Assembly: GCF_936916975.1 (NCBI RefSeq)
Contig: NZ_CAKZGO010000004.1
Span: 434,001 to 498,000, forward strand
Length of the DNA: 64,000 bases
Direction: 5' to 3'
Source: an uncultured Dongia sp.
Lineage (GTDB): Bacteria; Pseudomonadota; Alphaproteobacteria; Dongiales; Dongiaceae
Part shown: positions 26,796 through 35,556 of the stretch, in pieces
Position numbering within the stretch: position 1 is the first letter of the stretch
Layout: each line of letters starts with the position of its first letter
Program-made: the position numbers and the translations under genes
The notes under the pieces: model-generated
Told to the model about the DNA's origin: nothing
The model's database searches: none
What the model saw: only the letters and a program-made list of their open reading frames with translations

Positions 26796-27663
26796 TGTGC
26801 CGCCAATGACCGGGGGTCAGGCCATAGCTGCGCTTGAATTGGCGGGTGAAATGACTTTGGTCGGCGAAACCGGCGCCTAAGGCAGCGTCGGCCAGCCCCT
26901 GCCCCGCCGTCATCAAACGCCGGGCCTGCTCAAGCCGCCGCATGATCAGATAATTGTAGGGCGAGGTGCCGAAGATATGGCGGAACTGACGCGCCAGCGT
27001 GAATCGATCGAGTCCGCTGATTTTTTCGAGAGTCTCTGACGCCACGATTTCAGCGCTATGGGCGTCGAGAAACTGGCGGACGAGATCTGCCTGCCGATGA
27101 GCCGTTTTCGGCGGCCGCCCCCGGATGGGCCGGCGTGCCGACGGATCGTTGGCCAGCAAGGCGTCGGCCAGCGCCACCGTTACATTGTCGGCCGCCAACT
27201 CCTCCAGCGGCCGGTCGATTTCACCCAGTGCCAGCGTGAGGGCGGCAACAAGGCGCGGTTCGCGCGAGACCGCCTCACGCAGGAACGGCAGATGGCGCGC
27301 TCGCCCGTCCAGCGCCGCCGCGACAAGATGCGGCGCCAGATAGATCATGCGATATCGGAAGCCGCCTTCGACGCCGGCGCGGCCGTTATGCGCTTCGTCC
27401 GGGTGCAGCACCATCACCTGGCCGGCGGCACTGTCCTGACGGGCGCCGCGATAATCGAAGCTCTGCACGCCGGACAGCGTGAGACCCAGAGCATAGGTAT
27501 CATGGCGATGATCGTCATAGGCATGGCCGGTGAAATGCGCTTCCAGTCGCTCGATGCCGGGGGCCGAATGGGCGAATGTCACCCAATCACCCGTCGCATT
27601 TCCGCAGGATCGTTCAAGACCCGCAGGTTCCGGCTTGGCTATTTTCCGGCCCATGACAGACAT
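26755..27663 (-). CDS. AraC family transcriptional regulator
   Basis: Up to 302 residues; the start is uncertain because the first ATG (27663) overlaps the divergent gene. The N-terminal half is a cupin-type sensor (HAYDDHRHDTYALGLTLSGVQSF). The C-terminal half has two helix-turn-helix units ending DAALGAGFADQSHFTRQFKRSYGLTPGHWR. The family is activated by a small effector bound to the cupin. Its target may be the divergent DUF2000 gene. Confidence 0.88.
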   Translation of the reverse strand: MSVMGRKIAKPEPAGLERSCGNATGDWVTFAHSAPGIERLEAHFTGHAYDDHRHDTYALGLTLSGVQSFDYRGARQDSAAGQVMVLHPDEAHNGRAGVEGGFRYRMIYLAPHLVAAALDGRARHLPFLREAVSREPRLVAALTLALGEIDRPLEELAADNVTVALADALLANDPSARRPIRGRPPKTAHRQADLVRQFLDAHSAEIVASETLEKISGLDRFTLARQFRHIFGTSPYNYLIMRRLEQARRLMTAGQGLADAALGAGFADQSHFTRQFKRSYGLTPGHWRHITQHPRPGPGHLD

Positions 27664-28081
27664 GCCTCAACGTTTCGACACCAAGATCGCGATCATCCTG
27701 CGCGAGGATCTCGCCACCTGGCAGAAGCTGAACGTCGCCAGTTTCCTGGCGGGTGGCTTGCCCGGATCCTATCCGGAACTGCCGGGGGAATTCTACCGCG
27801 ACGGATCGGGCCGGCACTACGGCAAACTCATCCGCCAGCCGATCCTGATCTTCGCGGCCAGCGCCGCGGAACTCACCCGCACCCGTCAACGTGCCGGCGA
27901 CCGCAATCTGCAGGTATCGATCTACACGAAAGAGCTCTTTGCCACCGGCAACGACCAGGATAACCGCGCTGCCGTCGCGGCGGTGGCGACCGAAGCCCTC
28001 GACCTCGTCGGCCTCGCCATCCATGCCGACCGCAAAGAGGTCGACAAGGTGGTCAAGGGATTACGGCTGCACGGCGATTGA
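27653..28081 (+). CDS. DUF2000 family protein
   Basis: 142 residues from the ATG at 27653 (a second ATG at 27662). The sequence RFDTKIAIILREDLATWQKLNVASFLAGGLPG and LIRQPILIFAASAAELTRTRQRA are typical of DUF2000, a family related in fold to peptidyl-tRNA hydrolase 2 but without known function. Its start region overlaps that of the divergent AraC gene, so the promoter of each lies within or near the other. Its 3' end overlaps the convergent XRE regulator by 21 bases. Confidence 0.83.
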   Translation: MTDMPQRFDTKIAIILREDLATWQKLNVASFLAGGLPGSYPELPGEFYRDGSGRHYGKLIRQPILIFAASAAELTRTRQRAGDRNLQVSIYTKELFATGNDQDNRAAVAAVATEALDLVGLAIHADRKEVDKVVKGLRLHGD

Positions 28082-28885
28082 GCGCCGGAGAATATCTGCC
28101 GTCGCCGCATCGGCTGGTAGAAAGGTCTCAAGGGCGATTTCCGAGAGCGTCACGTCAACCGGCGTCCCGAACACCATGGTTGTGCTGAGGAAGGACAGCA
28201 CGCCCAACTTGGTGCGCAGACGCAGCGGCACGGCGATGACGGCATCCGATGCGACGTTTGCGACATCATTGGCAGGTGCCGGATAGGTCAACAGTTCCGC
28301 CAGCAGATCTTCCAGCACGGCATCATGGGTGAGCGCGATCTGGCGCTTCAGGCGGTCCAGCAGATGATGTCGCCATTCGCCCAGGTTGACGATGTTGGGT
28401 GCCACACCTTGCGGGTGCAGGCTAAGGCGCAACACATTCACCGGTGCCGCGAGAAGATCGGGTGCGGCACCCTCGATCAGCGGCGCCAGCATGCCGTTTG
28501 CCGCTACCAATTGCCAATGCCGGTCGATGGCAAGCGCCGGATAGGGCTCATGCGCCTTCAAGAGCGCGTCAATCGCGGCACGCGCCGGCGCCATCGCCGG
28601 ATCATCCAATCCGCGTTCGGGATAGAGCGGCGCAAAGCCTGCCGCCAGCAGCAGCAGATTGCGATCGCGCAGCGGAATCTCCAGCCGCTCGGCCAGGCGC
28701 AGCACCATGTCGCGGCTGGGTGCCGCGCGGCCGGTCTCCAGGAAGGAGAGATGCCGCGTCGAGATCTCCGCGTCCAGGGCAAGATCCAACTGGCTCAGGC
28801 GTCGATGCTGGCGCCAATGGCGCAGATGATCGCCGGCGCTGCGTAATGTGGAAGATGTGGTCTGGGTTTGCATGGGATGGATCAT
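28061..28885 (-). CDS. XRE family regulator with MmyB-like ligand domain
   Basis: 274 residues. The helix-turn-helix is at the N terminus (LRHWRQHRRLSQLDLALDAEISTRHLSFLETGRAAPSRD). The C-terminal domain (YPALAIDRHWQLVAANGMLAPLI, then NVLRLSLHPQGVAPNIVNLGEWRHHLL) is the PAS-like MmyB domain thought to bind a fatty acid or similar ligand. Such regulators usually sit divergent from a small SnoaL-like or oxidoreductase gene, as here. Confidence 0.88.
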   Translation of the reverse strand: MIHPMQTQTTSSTLRSAGDHLRHWRQHRRLSQLDLALDAEISTRHLSFLETGRAAPSRDMVLRLAERLEIPLRDRNLLLLAAGFAPLYPERGLDDPAMAPARAAIDALLKAHEPYPALAIDRHWQLVAANGMLAPLIEGAAPDLLAAPVNVLRLSLHPQGVAPNIVNLGEWRHHLLDRLKRQIALTHDAVLEDLLAELLTYPAPANDVANVASDAVIAVPLRLRTKLGVLSFLSTTMVFGTPVDVTLSEIALETFLPADAATADILRRSIAVQP

Positions 28886-28989
28886 AGCGTGTCGAAAATT
28901 TCGCCGCCATTACCTGCCACGTAATCGACCGGCTGCACGCGGATCGCCAAATTCCCCCTGTTGAACACGCTGACCTTTGGAGGAATGAG

Positions 28990-29361
28990 ATGATCAATGC
29001 CCAGGAACTGGCCGAAACCTACATCGCCTGCTGGAATGAAACCGATATCGACCGCCGTCGCGCCTTGCTCGAAACCAACTGGTGCGCAGATGCACTCTAT
29101 GTCGATCCCTTGATGAAGGGAGAGGGCCGGCACGAGATCGACGCCCTCATCGCGGCGGTGCATGCGCGCTTCCCCGGCCACAGCTTCACCCTGAAGGCGG
29201 GTGCCGAAGCGCATAATGACCGGCTGCGTTTTTCGTGGGCGCTTGGCTCAAACGGCGACCGCGCTGCCGCGCCCATCGCGCATGGCACCGACTTCGCGGT
29301 GATCGACGCCGATGGCCGCATCGCCAGCGTGACCGGCTTTCTCGATCAGGTGGCTACCTAG
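28990..29361 (+). CDS. SnoaL-like (NTF2 fold) protein
   Basis: 123 residues with the ribosome site GGAGGAAT before the ATG. The pattern ELAETYIACWNETDIDRRRALLETNWCADALYVDPLMKGEGRHEIDALIAAVHARFPGHS cut into its usual helices and strands fits the nuclear-transport-factor-2-like SnoaL group, small enzymes or ligand-binding proteins. It is divergent from the MmyB-type regulator and its likely target. Confidence 0.85.
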   Translation: MINAQELAETYIACWNETDIDRRRALLETNWCADALYVDPLMKGEGRHEIDALIAAVHARFPGHSFTLKAGAEAHNDRLRFSWALGSNGDRAAAPIAHGTDFAVIDADGRIASVTGFLDQVAT

Positions 29362-29372
29362 CGCAGGCAGGT

Positions 29373-30503
29373 TCAGGCCGCGTGTTGCGCCTTTTTCAGG
29401 CGCAGCACGCGGAGCCGGCTCTCGACATCTTCCTTGTTGAGGTAAGCGCCGGCGAGGCGGCGATAGCCGCTATAGGCATCGCGCGCATGGAGCAGGCGCC
29501 AATTGTCGAACAGGACCAGGGAACCCGGCGCCAGGCGGCGGCGGTATTGCAACGCGCGGTCGTTGGCGTGGCGCGCGAAGGTCGCATAGGCTTCCTGGAA
29601 CAGCGCCATGCGCGCAGGCTCCAGCGCGAAGGGCGCGCGGTCGAGATTGTTGAAGCTGACCTGCGCCAAACGACCCGTCACATCCTCGCGCAGCAGGGGT
29701 CTCCGCGCCATCAGGTGGATGCCTTTCTCATGGTCGATATACTGGCCCGGCACGTCGATCTCCGTGAGGACCCGATAGAGCTCCGGTGTTTCGCGCGCCA
29801 TGATTTCGGCGATCCTGAAGCCGTCGACGAACACATTCTCGCCACCGACGCCGTCGAACGCCAGGCAATGGAACATCTGATAGCCCGGCGCATCGAAGCT
29901 ATAGGTGCCGTCGGTATGCGGCCCGATCGCCAGCGTCGTATAGGCCGTATCCTTGTGCTCCATATTGGCGGTGAAATCCCAGTAGCCGCCGAAGATGGTT
30001 TTGCGGATATAGGAGATGCGCGTCGCCACCGCCTTGGTCGCTTCCGGCGTCGCAGGGGTTTCCTCGACAAAGCAGAAGCCGAAGCGCTCGATCTTCTCAA
30101 GATAGCTTTCCAGCATCAGATCGTCGCCCATCAGGGCGTCGTAATTCACCTGCGGGAAATCGGCCGAAATCTCGGCGTCGTTCCACGTGCTGATCTCGCT
30201 GGTAAGCAGGCCCACGGGCTGGAGGCTTGCCGTCAATTCCGCAGCGGCATAATGACTGACATGGCCATCCGGCCAGGTGAGCATGAGCATCCTGCCGTCC
30301 TCCCCAAGTTCGAGGGCCGCCACGCGCAAATCCTGCGGCAGGGCGAAGGTGTCGAGCAGGCGCTGCTGCGTGTCGGGATGCCGGCACTGGGCGCAGGCGC
30401 AATGGTCGCGCAGCCAGGCATGCGTAAAGACGTGGGCGCCACTCGCCGCGAACACGATTTCGATGCCGGCGCGCGTGGCGCCAGCGTGGGTGATATGGGT
30501 CAT
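29373..30503 (-). CDS. Gamma-butyrobetaine/trimethyllysine dioxygenase family protein
   Basis: 376 residues. The N-terminal zinc-binding DUF971-like domain has C35, C37, C40 and H42 (LRDHCACAQCRHPDTQQR). The TauD-like domain carries H196 and D198 (GPHTDGTYSF) and H339 (LLHARDAYSGYRRLAGAYLN) as iron ligands. This two-domain layout is shared by gamma-butyrobetaine hydroxylase (last step to carnitine) and trimethyllysine dioxygenase. Which reaction applies cannot be read from the sequence. A BetI-like regulator is divergent with a dyad between them, consistent with quaternary-amine metabolism. Confidence 0.85.
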   Translation of the reverse strand: MTHITHAGATRAGIEIVFAASGAHVFTHAWLRDHCACAQCRHPDTQQRLLDTFALPQDLRVAALELGEDGRMLMLTWPDGHVSHYAAAELTASLQPVGLLTSEISTWNDAEISADFPQVNYDALMGDDLMLESYLEKIERFGFCFVEETPATPEATKAVATRISYIRKTIFGGYWDFTANMEHKDTAYTTLAIGPHTDGTYSFDAPGYQMFHCLAFDGVGGENVFVDGFRIAEIMARETPELYRVLTEIDVPGQYIDHEKGIHLMARRPLLREDVTGRLAQVSFNNLDRAPFALEPARMALFQEAYATFARHANDRALQYRRRLAPGSLVLFDNWRLLHARDAYSGYRRLAGAYLNKEDVESRLRVLRLKKAQHAA

Positions 30504-30537
30504 GATGGGGCCTCCCCTGCAAAATATCGCTTAGTCT

Positions 30538-30557
30538 TATTATACGTATGTATAATA
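30538..30557. promoter_or_regulatory. Palindromic operator candidate between the dioxygenase and BetI-like genes
   Basis: TATTATAC and GTATAATA form perfect 8-base arms around GTAT. It lies 35 bases from the dioxygenase start and 94 bases from the regulator start. TetR-family repressors bind such dyads, so the neighbouring regulator is the likely ligand. Confidence 0.6.
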
Positions 30558-30650
30558 CTCAAGAGGAATTTCAGTTTGGGGCCAAAATTGGTTCGGACTT
30601 GGGCCCAGAGCGTATTAGTATTGGTTCGGGATTATCTGGGGACACAGCGC

Positions 30651-31349
30651 GTGACGGACAAAGAACCTAAGTTTACCCGTGACTTACCTGAGTCGCGGCG
30701 GCGTCAGCTGATCGAGGCGACTGCGCGAAGTCTGGCGCGGCATGGCCTCGATGGGACGACTGTGCGCGTGGTGGCGGCCGAAGCCGGCGTCTCACCCGGC
30801 CTGGTGCGGCATCATTTTGCCGGCATGCACGACCTCATTGCCGAGACCTATCGCTGGACCGGCAAGGAGGTCGAGAAGGCCCTGCGTGCGGCGCTCACCG
30901 CGGCACCAGACCATCCGGAAGCGCAGTTGCGCGCGTTCGTCGATGCGAGCTTTTCGGCGCCGCTGCTGGATCCCGACCTCTTGGGCGTGTGGCTCACCTT
31001 CTGGAGCCTGACCCGCACGGACCCGGAAATCCACGCCATCCACGGCAAGGTCTATGCCGATTACCGCAAGCGCCTGCAGCGCTACCTCAGCGGCATCGCC
31101 GAGCATGAAAAACTCGACCTCGATGTGCGCTTGGCGGCGTTGGCCTTTACCGCGCTCCTCGACGGCCTGTGGCTCGAACACTGCCTCGATCCCAGCACCT
31201 TCACGGCGATCGAAGCCTGCCAGATCGCCCATGACTGGGTGGATACGTTCAAGGCCGGCCGCTTCATGGCCCGTGCGAAGGCCGATGGGGCACGGGCGGA
31301 CGGCGCAAAACCGCAGATGATCGCGGTGCCCGAAGCGAAAGCCGGCTAG
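30651..31349 (+). CDS. TetR family regulator, BetI-like
   Basis: 232 residues from the GTG at 30651 (MTDKEPKFTRDLPESRRRQLIEATARSLARHGLDGTTV), with GGGGA upstream. The HTH is VRVVAAEAGVSPGLVRHHFAGMHDLIAETYR. The core sequence LLDPDLLGVWLTFWSLTRTDPEIHAIHGKVYADYRKRL is very close to BetI, the choline-responsive repressor of betaine synthesis. No bet genes are adjacent; the divergent carnitine-pathway-type dioxygenase is the probable target. The frame stays open far upstream, but that part runs antisense to the dioxygenase and is not coding. Confidence 0.85.
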   Translation: MTDKEPKFTRDLPESRRRQLIEATARSLARHGLDGTTVRVVAAEAGVSPGLVRHHFAGMHDLIAETYRWTGKEVEKALRAALTAAPDHPEAQLRAFVDASFSAPLLDPDLLGVWLTFWSLTRTDPEIHAIHGKVYADYRKRLQRYLSGIAEHEKLDLDVRLAALAFTALLDGLWLEHCLDPSTFTAIEACQIAHDWVDTFKAGRFMARAKADGARADGAKPQMIAVPEAKAG

Positions 31350-31362
31350 CATCCTCTTGTTC

Positions 31363-31381
31363 TAATACGTGACGCGTATTA
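31363..31381. promoter_or_regulatory. Inverted repeat in the higBA promoter
   Basis: TAATACG and CGTATTA form 7-base arms around TGACG, ending 10 bases before the toxin start and overlapping an AT-rich stretch (TATTATATATAA) that may be the -10 region. It is positioned as an autoregulatory site for the HigA antitoxin. Confidence 0.55.
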
Positions 31382-31391
31382 TATATAACGT

Positions 31392-31670
31392 ATGATCAAG
31401 TCGTTTCGCGACAAGGAAACGGAAGCACTTTGGCTTAACGGCAATTCACGTCGCCACGGCGCGATTGCCAGGGTAGCGCTGCGCAAGCTTTACATGTTGC
31501 ATGTCGCTGAATCGCTCGACGATCTCCGGGTACCGCCGGCAAATCGGCTTGAGGCATTGAAGGGGAAGTGGTCAGGCTGGTTTAGCATCAGGATCAACGA
31601 CCAGTGGCGCATCGTGTTCCGCTGGCAAGGAAAAGAGCCCATGGACGTGGGTATCGTCGACTATCACTAG
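31392..31670 (+). CDS. higB: HigB-type toxin (RelE superfamily mRNA interferase)
   Basis: 92 residues. MIKSFRDKETEALWLNGNSRR at the start and LEALKGKWSGWFSIRINDQWRIVFRW near the end are typical of the HigB/RelE fold. The toxin cleaves mRNA at the ribosome. It precedes its antitoxin by 9 bases, the usual reversed order for higBA. It is complete and likely functional. Confidence 0.92.
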   Translation: MIKSFRDKETEALWLNGNSRRHGAIARVALRKLYMLHVAESLDDLRVPPANRLEALKGKWSGWFSIRINDQWRIVFRWQGKEPMDVGIVDYH

Positions 31671-31679
31671 GAGGCACGC

Positions 31680-31970
31680 ATGAAACCAATCGTCATTCAT
31701 CCCGGCGAAATTCTGCTGGAAGAATTCATGCGGCCGTTGGATCTCAGTGCCAACGCGCTAGGCCTCGCCCTGCATGTGCCAGCCAATCGCATTCTTGCCA
31801 TCACCAAAGGCAAGCGTGCTATTTCGGCAGACACCGCGCTGCGCCTCGCACGCTATTTCGGCACGACGGCAGAGTTCTGGCTTAACCTGCAGGCACTGTT
31901 CGACCTCAAGAAAGCGAGTGTCGAGGAAGGGCCGCGCATCCGCCAGGAAGTCCGCCCGCGCGCGGCCTGA
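31680..31970 (+). CDS. higA: HigA-type antitoxin (XRE family)
   Basis: 96 residues. The start IHPGEILLEEFMRPLDLSANALGLALHVPANRI holds the helix-turn-helix, followed by DTALRLARYFGTTAEFWLNLQALFDL, the signature of the HigA addiction-module family. It neutralises HigB and represses the operon. Its ribosome site is GGAGG in the 9-base gap. It converges on truA with a 9-base gap. Confidence 0.93.
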   Translation: MKPIVIHPGEILLEEFMRPLDLSANALGLALHVPANRILAITKGKRAISADTALRLARYFGTTAEFWLNLQALFDLKKASVEEGPRIRQEVRPRAA

Positions 31971-31979
31971 TAAAGCCGG

Positions 31980-32717
31980 CTAATACACCACGCGGGTGAG
32001 GTAGAGGCCATCGGGCGGTGCGGTCGGGCCACCGACGGCGCGGTCGCGGGCATCGAGCGCGCGGGTCACGTCATCGGCCGACCATTTCCCCTCGCCGACC
32101 AGGCGCAAGGTGCCCACCATGTTGCGCACCTGATGATGCAGGAAGGAACGCGCCTCGGCGATCACCTGGATCTCCTCGCCTTGGCGCATCACGTCCAAGC
32201 GGTCGAGTGATTTTACCGGCGATTTTGCCTGGCAGGGTGCCGCGCGAAAGGTCGTGAAATCGTGATGGCCGACGAGACGTTGGGCAGCTTCATGCATGGC
32301 ATCGGCATCGAGCGGCACGCTCACCAGCCAGGCATGGCCGCGATCGATGGCGAGTGGCGCGCGGCGATTGACGATCCGGTAGAGATAGGCGCGCCCCACC
32401 GCCGAAAAGCGCGCATGGAAATCGCCCACCGCAATGCTGCATTCGGTGACCGAGACCGGATGCGGCCGAACATGAAAATTGATCGCCGCCATCAGGCGCT
32501 GTGGGTCGATTTCCTTGGCAATGTCGACATGTGCTACCTGCGCCAGGGCATGAACGCCGGCATCGGTGCGGCCGGCGCCATAGACCAGGCAATCTTCCTG
32601 CACCGTCGCGCGCACGGCATCTTCCAGTGCCAGCTGCACGGACAGGCCGTTGTCCTGACGCTGCCAACCGACGAAGGGCCCGCCGTCATATTCGAGTGTC
32701 AGGCGATAGCGGGTCAT
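31980..32717 (-). CDS. truA: tRNA pseudouridine(38-40) synthase TruA
   Basis: 245 residues. The catalytic aspartate is D52 in [14 protein letters not shown], and the opening [18 protein letters not shown] and the end [17 protein letters not shown] are diagnostic. It modifies uridines 38-40 of the anticodon stem. Its ATG overlaps the fmt TGA by four bases (ATGA), so it is the last gene of a def-fmt-truA operon. Confidence 0.97.
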   Translation of the reverse strand: MTRYRLTLEYDGGPFVGWQRQDNGLSVQLALEDAVRATVQEDCLVYGAGRTDAGVHALAQVAHVDIAKEIDPQRLMAAINFHVRPHPVSVTECSIAVGDFHARFSAVGRAYLYRIVNRRAPLAIDRGHAWLVSVPLDADAMHEAAQRLVGHHDFTTFRAAPCQAKSPVKSLDRLDVMRQGEEIQVIAEARSFLHHQVRNMVGTLRLVGEGKWSADDVTRALDARDRAVGGPTAPPDGLYLTRVVY

Positions 32718-33622
32718 GTGAGTTGCGTTCCTGCCGGCAGCTTCTGGCCACGCAGGAAATCAGCCCCCGACATCGGTTTCTTGCCGGCCTTCTGCAGCAA
32801 GGTGAGACGCAGCGCGCCCTGCCCGCAGGCGATGGTGAGCGCATCATCCAGCGCCATGCCGGGCGCGCCCGATTTGGCGATCACATCAGCCGCCAGCAGC
32901 TTCAATCGCGCACCATCGGGCAAGAGGCACCAGGCACCAGGCACCGGCGCAAAGGCGCGGATCTGACGCTCCAATTGCGCCGCATCCTTCAACCAGTCGA
33001 TCTGCGCCTCGGCGGGCGAAATCTTCGCGGCATAGGTGACGCCTTCGTCCGGCTGCGGGACCGCCGGCGGCAAGGGTGCGGCGAGGATTTCGACAATCAG
33101 CCGCGCGCCCATCTCGGCCAAGGCATCATGCAACTCTCCGGCCGTCGTCTTGGCGCTGATCGGCAGCGCTTCCCGCTGCAGCATGGCGCCGGTATCGAGC
33201 CCTGTATCCATCTGCATGATCGTGATGCCGGTCCGCGCATCGCCCGCCAAGATCGCCCGCTGGATGGGAGCAGCACCCCGCCAGCGCGGCAACAGAGAGG
33301 CATGGATGTTGAGGCAACCGAGGCGGGGTGCCACGAGAACAGCCGGCGGCAGGATGAGACCATAGGCCGCCACCACCGCGACATCGGCATTGAGCGCTGC
33401 AAAATCTGCCCTGGCCTCCGCGGTTTTCAACGAGACGGGCGTCCGCACCTCTAGGCCGTGGCTTTCAGCCAGGAGCTGAACCGGCGATTTGCGCAGATCC
33501 TGGCCACGCCCGGCCGGTCGTGGCGGCTGGCTGTAGACGGCGACCAATTCATGCCCGGCCGTGATAAGCGCGCCAAGCGCCAGCGCGGCAAAATCCGGCG
33601 TGCCCATGAAGATGATGCGCAT
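32714..33622 (-). CDS. fmt: Methionyl-tRNA formyltransferase
   Basis: 302 residues, close to the usual length. [19 protein letters not shown] begins the formyltransferase domain, and the catalytic motif [21 protein letters not shown] plus the SLLPxxRG loop are intact. The C-terminal tRNA-binding domain is present. It formylates initiator methionyl-tRNA. It starts 17 bases after def and overlaps truA. Confidence 0.97.
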   Translation of the reverse strand: MRIIFMGTPDFAALALGALITAGHELVAVYSQPPRPAGRGQDLRKSPVQLLAESHGLEVRTPVSLKTAEARADFAALNADVAVVAAYGLILPPAVLVAPRLGCLNIHASLLPRWRGAAPIQRAILAGDARTGITIMQMDTGLDTGAMLQREALPISAKTTAGELHDALAEMGARLIVEILAAPLPPAVPQPDEGVTYAAKISPAEAQIDWLKDAAQLERQIRAFAPVPGAWCLLPDGARLKLLAADVIAKSGAPGMALDDALTIACGQGALRLTLLQKAGKKPMSGADFLRGQKLPAGTQLT

Positions 33623-33639
33623 GGATGGCTTGGCAGTCG

Positions 33640-34167
33640 TCAGGCCGGGACGCCGCCGGCGCCCGTCTTCTTGGCCTTCAGCAATTTGCGCAGGATGATG
33701 TTGCGCTTCAGCGATGTCAGGTGATCGATGAAGAGCACACCTTCAAGATGATCGATCTCGTGCTGGATGCAGGTGGCGAGCAAGCCCTCGGCATCGAGCT
33801 CGCGCTGGACGTTGTTCTCGTCGAGATATTTCACCCGGCAAGCGGCCGGCCGTACCACATCGGCATAATGTTCCGGCACCGAGAGACAGCCTTCATTGTA
33901 TTCTGCATCGTCGTCCGACACCCAGACGATTTCCGGATTGGCCATGCGCAAGGGTGCCGGCGCCTCGTCCTCGCCGGCGAGGTCGAGCACGATGACGCGC
34001 TTCAGCACGCCGACCTGGGGTGCCGCGAGGCCGATGCCGGGGGCGATATACATCGTCTCCAGCATGTCATCCATCAGCTGGCGAATCTCGGCATCCACCG
34101 CTGCCACCGGCAGCGATTTCTTGGCGAGCCGTGGGTCCGGCGCAACGAGGATCGGTAACTGGGCCAT
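33640..34167 (-). CDS. def: Peptide deformylase
   Basis: 175 residues. All three active-site motifs are intact: [10 protein letters not shown] (44-53), EGCLSVP with metal ligand C94, and QHEIDHLEG with H136, E137 and H140. It removes the formyl group from nascent proteins, complementing Fmt in the same operon. It is the first gene; its promoter must lie in the 156 bases shared with the divergent rmuC. Confidence 0.97.
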   Translation of the reverse strand: MAQLPILVAPDPRLAKKSLPVAAVDAEIRQLMDDMLETMYIAPGIGLAAPQVGVLKRVIVLDLAGEDEAPAPLRMANPEIVWVSDDDAEYNEGCLSVPEHYADVVRPAACRVKYLDENNVQRELDAEGLLATCIQHEIDHLEGVLFIDHLTSLKRNIILRKLLKAKKTGAGGVPA

Positions 34168-34323
34168 GATCTTTTCGTCTGGTCTGTCACTGCAGGGTCG
34201 AGGATGGGCGCTTTCGCGCTTTACCTATGGATTCCGCGGGCTATCGTCAAGCAAGGAGGGGTGGGTTTCTACCCCGATTCGGCCCCGGCACCCGGTCCGG
34301 GGCCCAAATCCAAGGAATTCGTC

Positions 34324-35427
34324 ATGGAATCGAGCCCAATGCTGCTGGCGCTCCTCGGCCTCATCGCCCTCTTGCTGGTGGCGGTATTGGTCGTGGTCTG
34401 GCGCACCCAGCGGCCGGTGCCGCCCCCCGTCCTCGATCCCCGGCTCGACCAGCTGGCCGGGCAGCTGCAATCCCTCTCCGCCTCCCAGACCGCCGCCCAA
34501 TCGGCCCTCGACCAGCGCCTGGAGCAGCGGCTGGGGCTTTTGGCAGACCGGGTGCAGGAGCGCCTGGCCCTCTCGGCGACAGAGGCCGGGCAGTCTTTGG
34601 GCGAACTCAAGGAGCGCCTCGCCGTCATCGACGCTGCGCAGAAAAACATCGCCGAACTGTCGACCCGCATGGTCAGCCTCCAGGATATCCTTTCCAACAA
34701 GCAGGCGCGCGGCGCCTTCGGCGAGGTGCAATTGGCCGACATCGTCCGCACTGTGATGGCGCCGATCAACTATGAATTCCAGGCAACGCTGACCGGCGGC
34801 AAGCGGGTCGATTGCCTGTTGAAGCTGCCCAACCCGCCGGGGCCGATCGGCATCGATTCCAAATTTCCGCTGGAATCCTACCGTGCCATCCGCGATGCGC
34901 AAGATGATGCTGCTTTGGTGCTGGCACGGCGGGAATTTTCCGCGGCCATCCGTCTGCATGTCAAAGCCATCGCCGAAAAATACATCGTGCCGGGCGAGAC
35001 GGCGGATTCGGCCCTGATGTTCGTTCCCTCCGAAGCGGTTTATGCCGAGGTGCACGCGAACTTTCCCAATCTGGTCGAGGAAGCAGGCCGTGTCCGCGTC
35101 TGGATCGTCTCGCCCACCACCTTGATGGCGACGCTCACCACCATGCGCGCGGTTTTGAAGGATGTGCGCATGCGCGAACAGGCACATGTCATCCAGGCAA
35201 AGGTCGGCGAACTCGCCAAGGATCTCGACCGGCTGGACACCCGCGTCGGCAAGTTGCAGCAGCATTTCGACCAGGCAGTCGACGATGTGCGCCAGATCCG
35301 CATCTCCACCGACAAGGCGCTGAAAAAGGCCGACGATATCGAAAGCGTCGGCCTGGAAGCGCCCGAAGTGGTCCCAGAATCGGTCACTGCAGTGGTGGCA
35401 AGTCCAGTCCTTGACGCAAAGGCTTAA
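34324..35427 (+). CDS. rmuC: DNA recombination protein RmuC homologue
   Basis: 367 residues from the ATG at 34324, with AAGGAAT 8 bases upstream. An N-terminal membrane helix (about residues 6-26), a coiled-coil (about 38-115) and the RmuC nuclease-like domain follow. The core segments GAFGEVQLADIV, LLKLPNPPGPIGIDSKFPLE and VWIVSPTTLMATLTTMRAV are diagnostic. RmuC limits inversions between repeats and is related to restriction-type nucleases. It is divergent from the def operon. Confidence 0.92.
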   Translation: MESSPMLLALLGLIALLLVAVLVVVWRTQRPVPPPVLDPRLDQLAGQLQSLSASQTAAQSALDQRLEQRLGLLADRVQERLALSATEAGQSLGELKERLAVIDAAQKNIAELSTRMVSLQDILSNKQARGAFGEVQLADIVRTVMAPINYEFQATLTGGKRVDCLLKLPNPPGPIGIDSKFPLESYRAIRDAQDDAALVLARREFSAAIRLHVKAIAEKYIVPGETADSALMFVPSEAVYAEVHANFPNLVEEAGRVRVWIVSPTTLMATLTTMRAVLKDVRMREQAHVIQAKVGELAKDLDRLDTRVGKLQQHFDQAVDDVRQIRISTDKALKKADDIESVGLEAPEVVPESVTAVVASPVLDAKA

Positions 35428-35556
35428 TGCGCGCGACACCGGTTTTGCTTGAATCGCCGCGCAAGTCCCCTACATTCCTGTGACAAATGGTTGCAGGCTT
35501 GGGTTCTGGATCACCCCCGCCTGATTGTCAGCCGCACAGTTCTGGGGGGAAGCGCC

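Noticed and set aside
29235-30650. Long upstream open extension of the BetI-like gene giving a 704-residue frame
   Set aside because: It is antisense to the dioxygenase gene and only the part after the GTG at 30651 has protein-like sequence and a TetR start.
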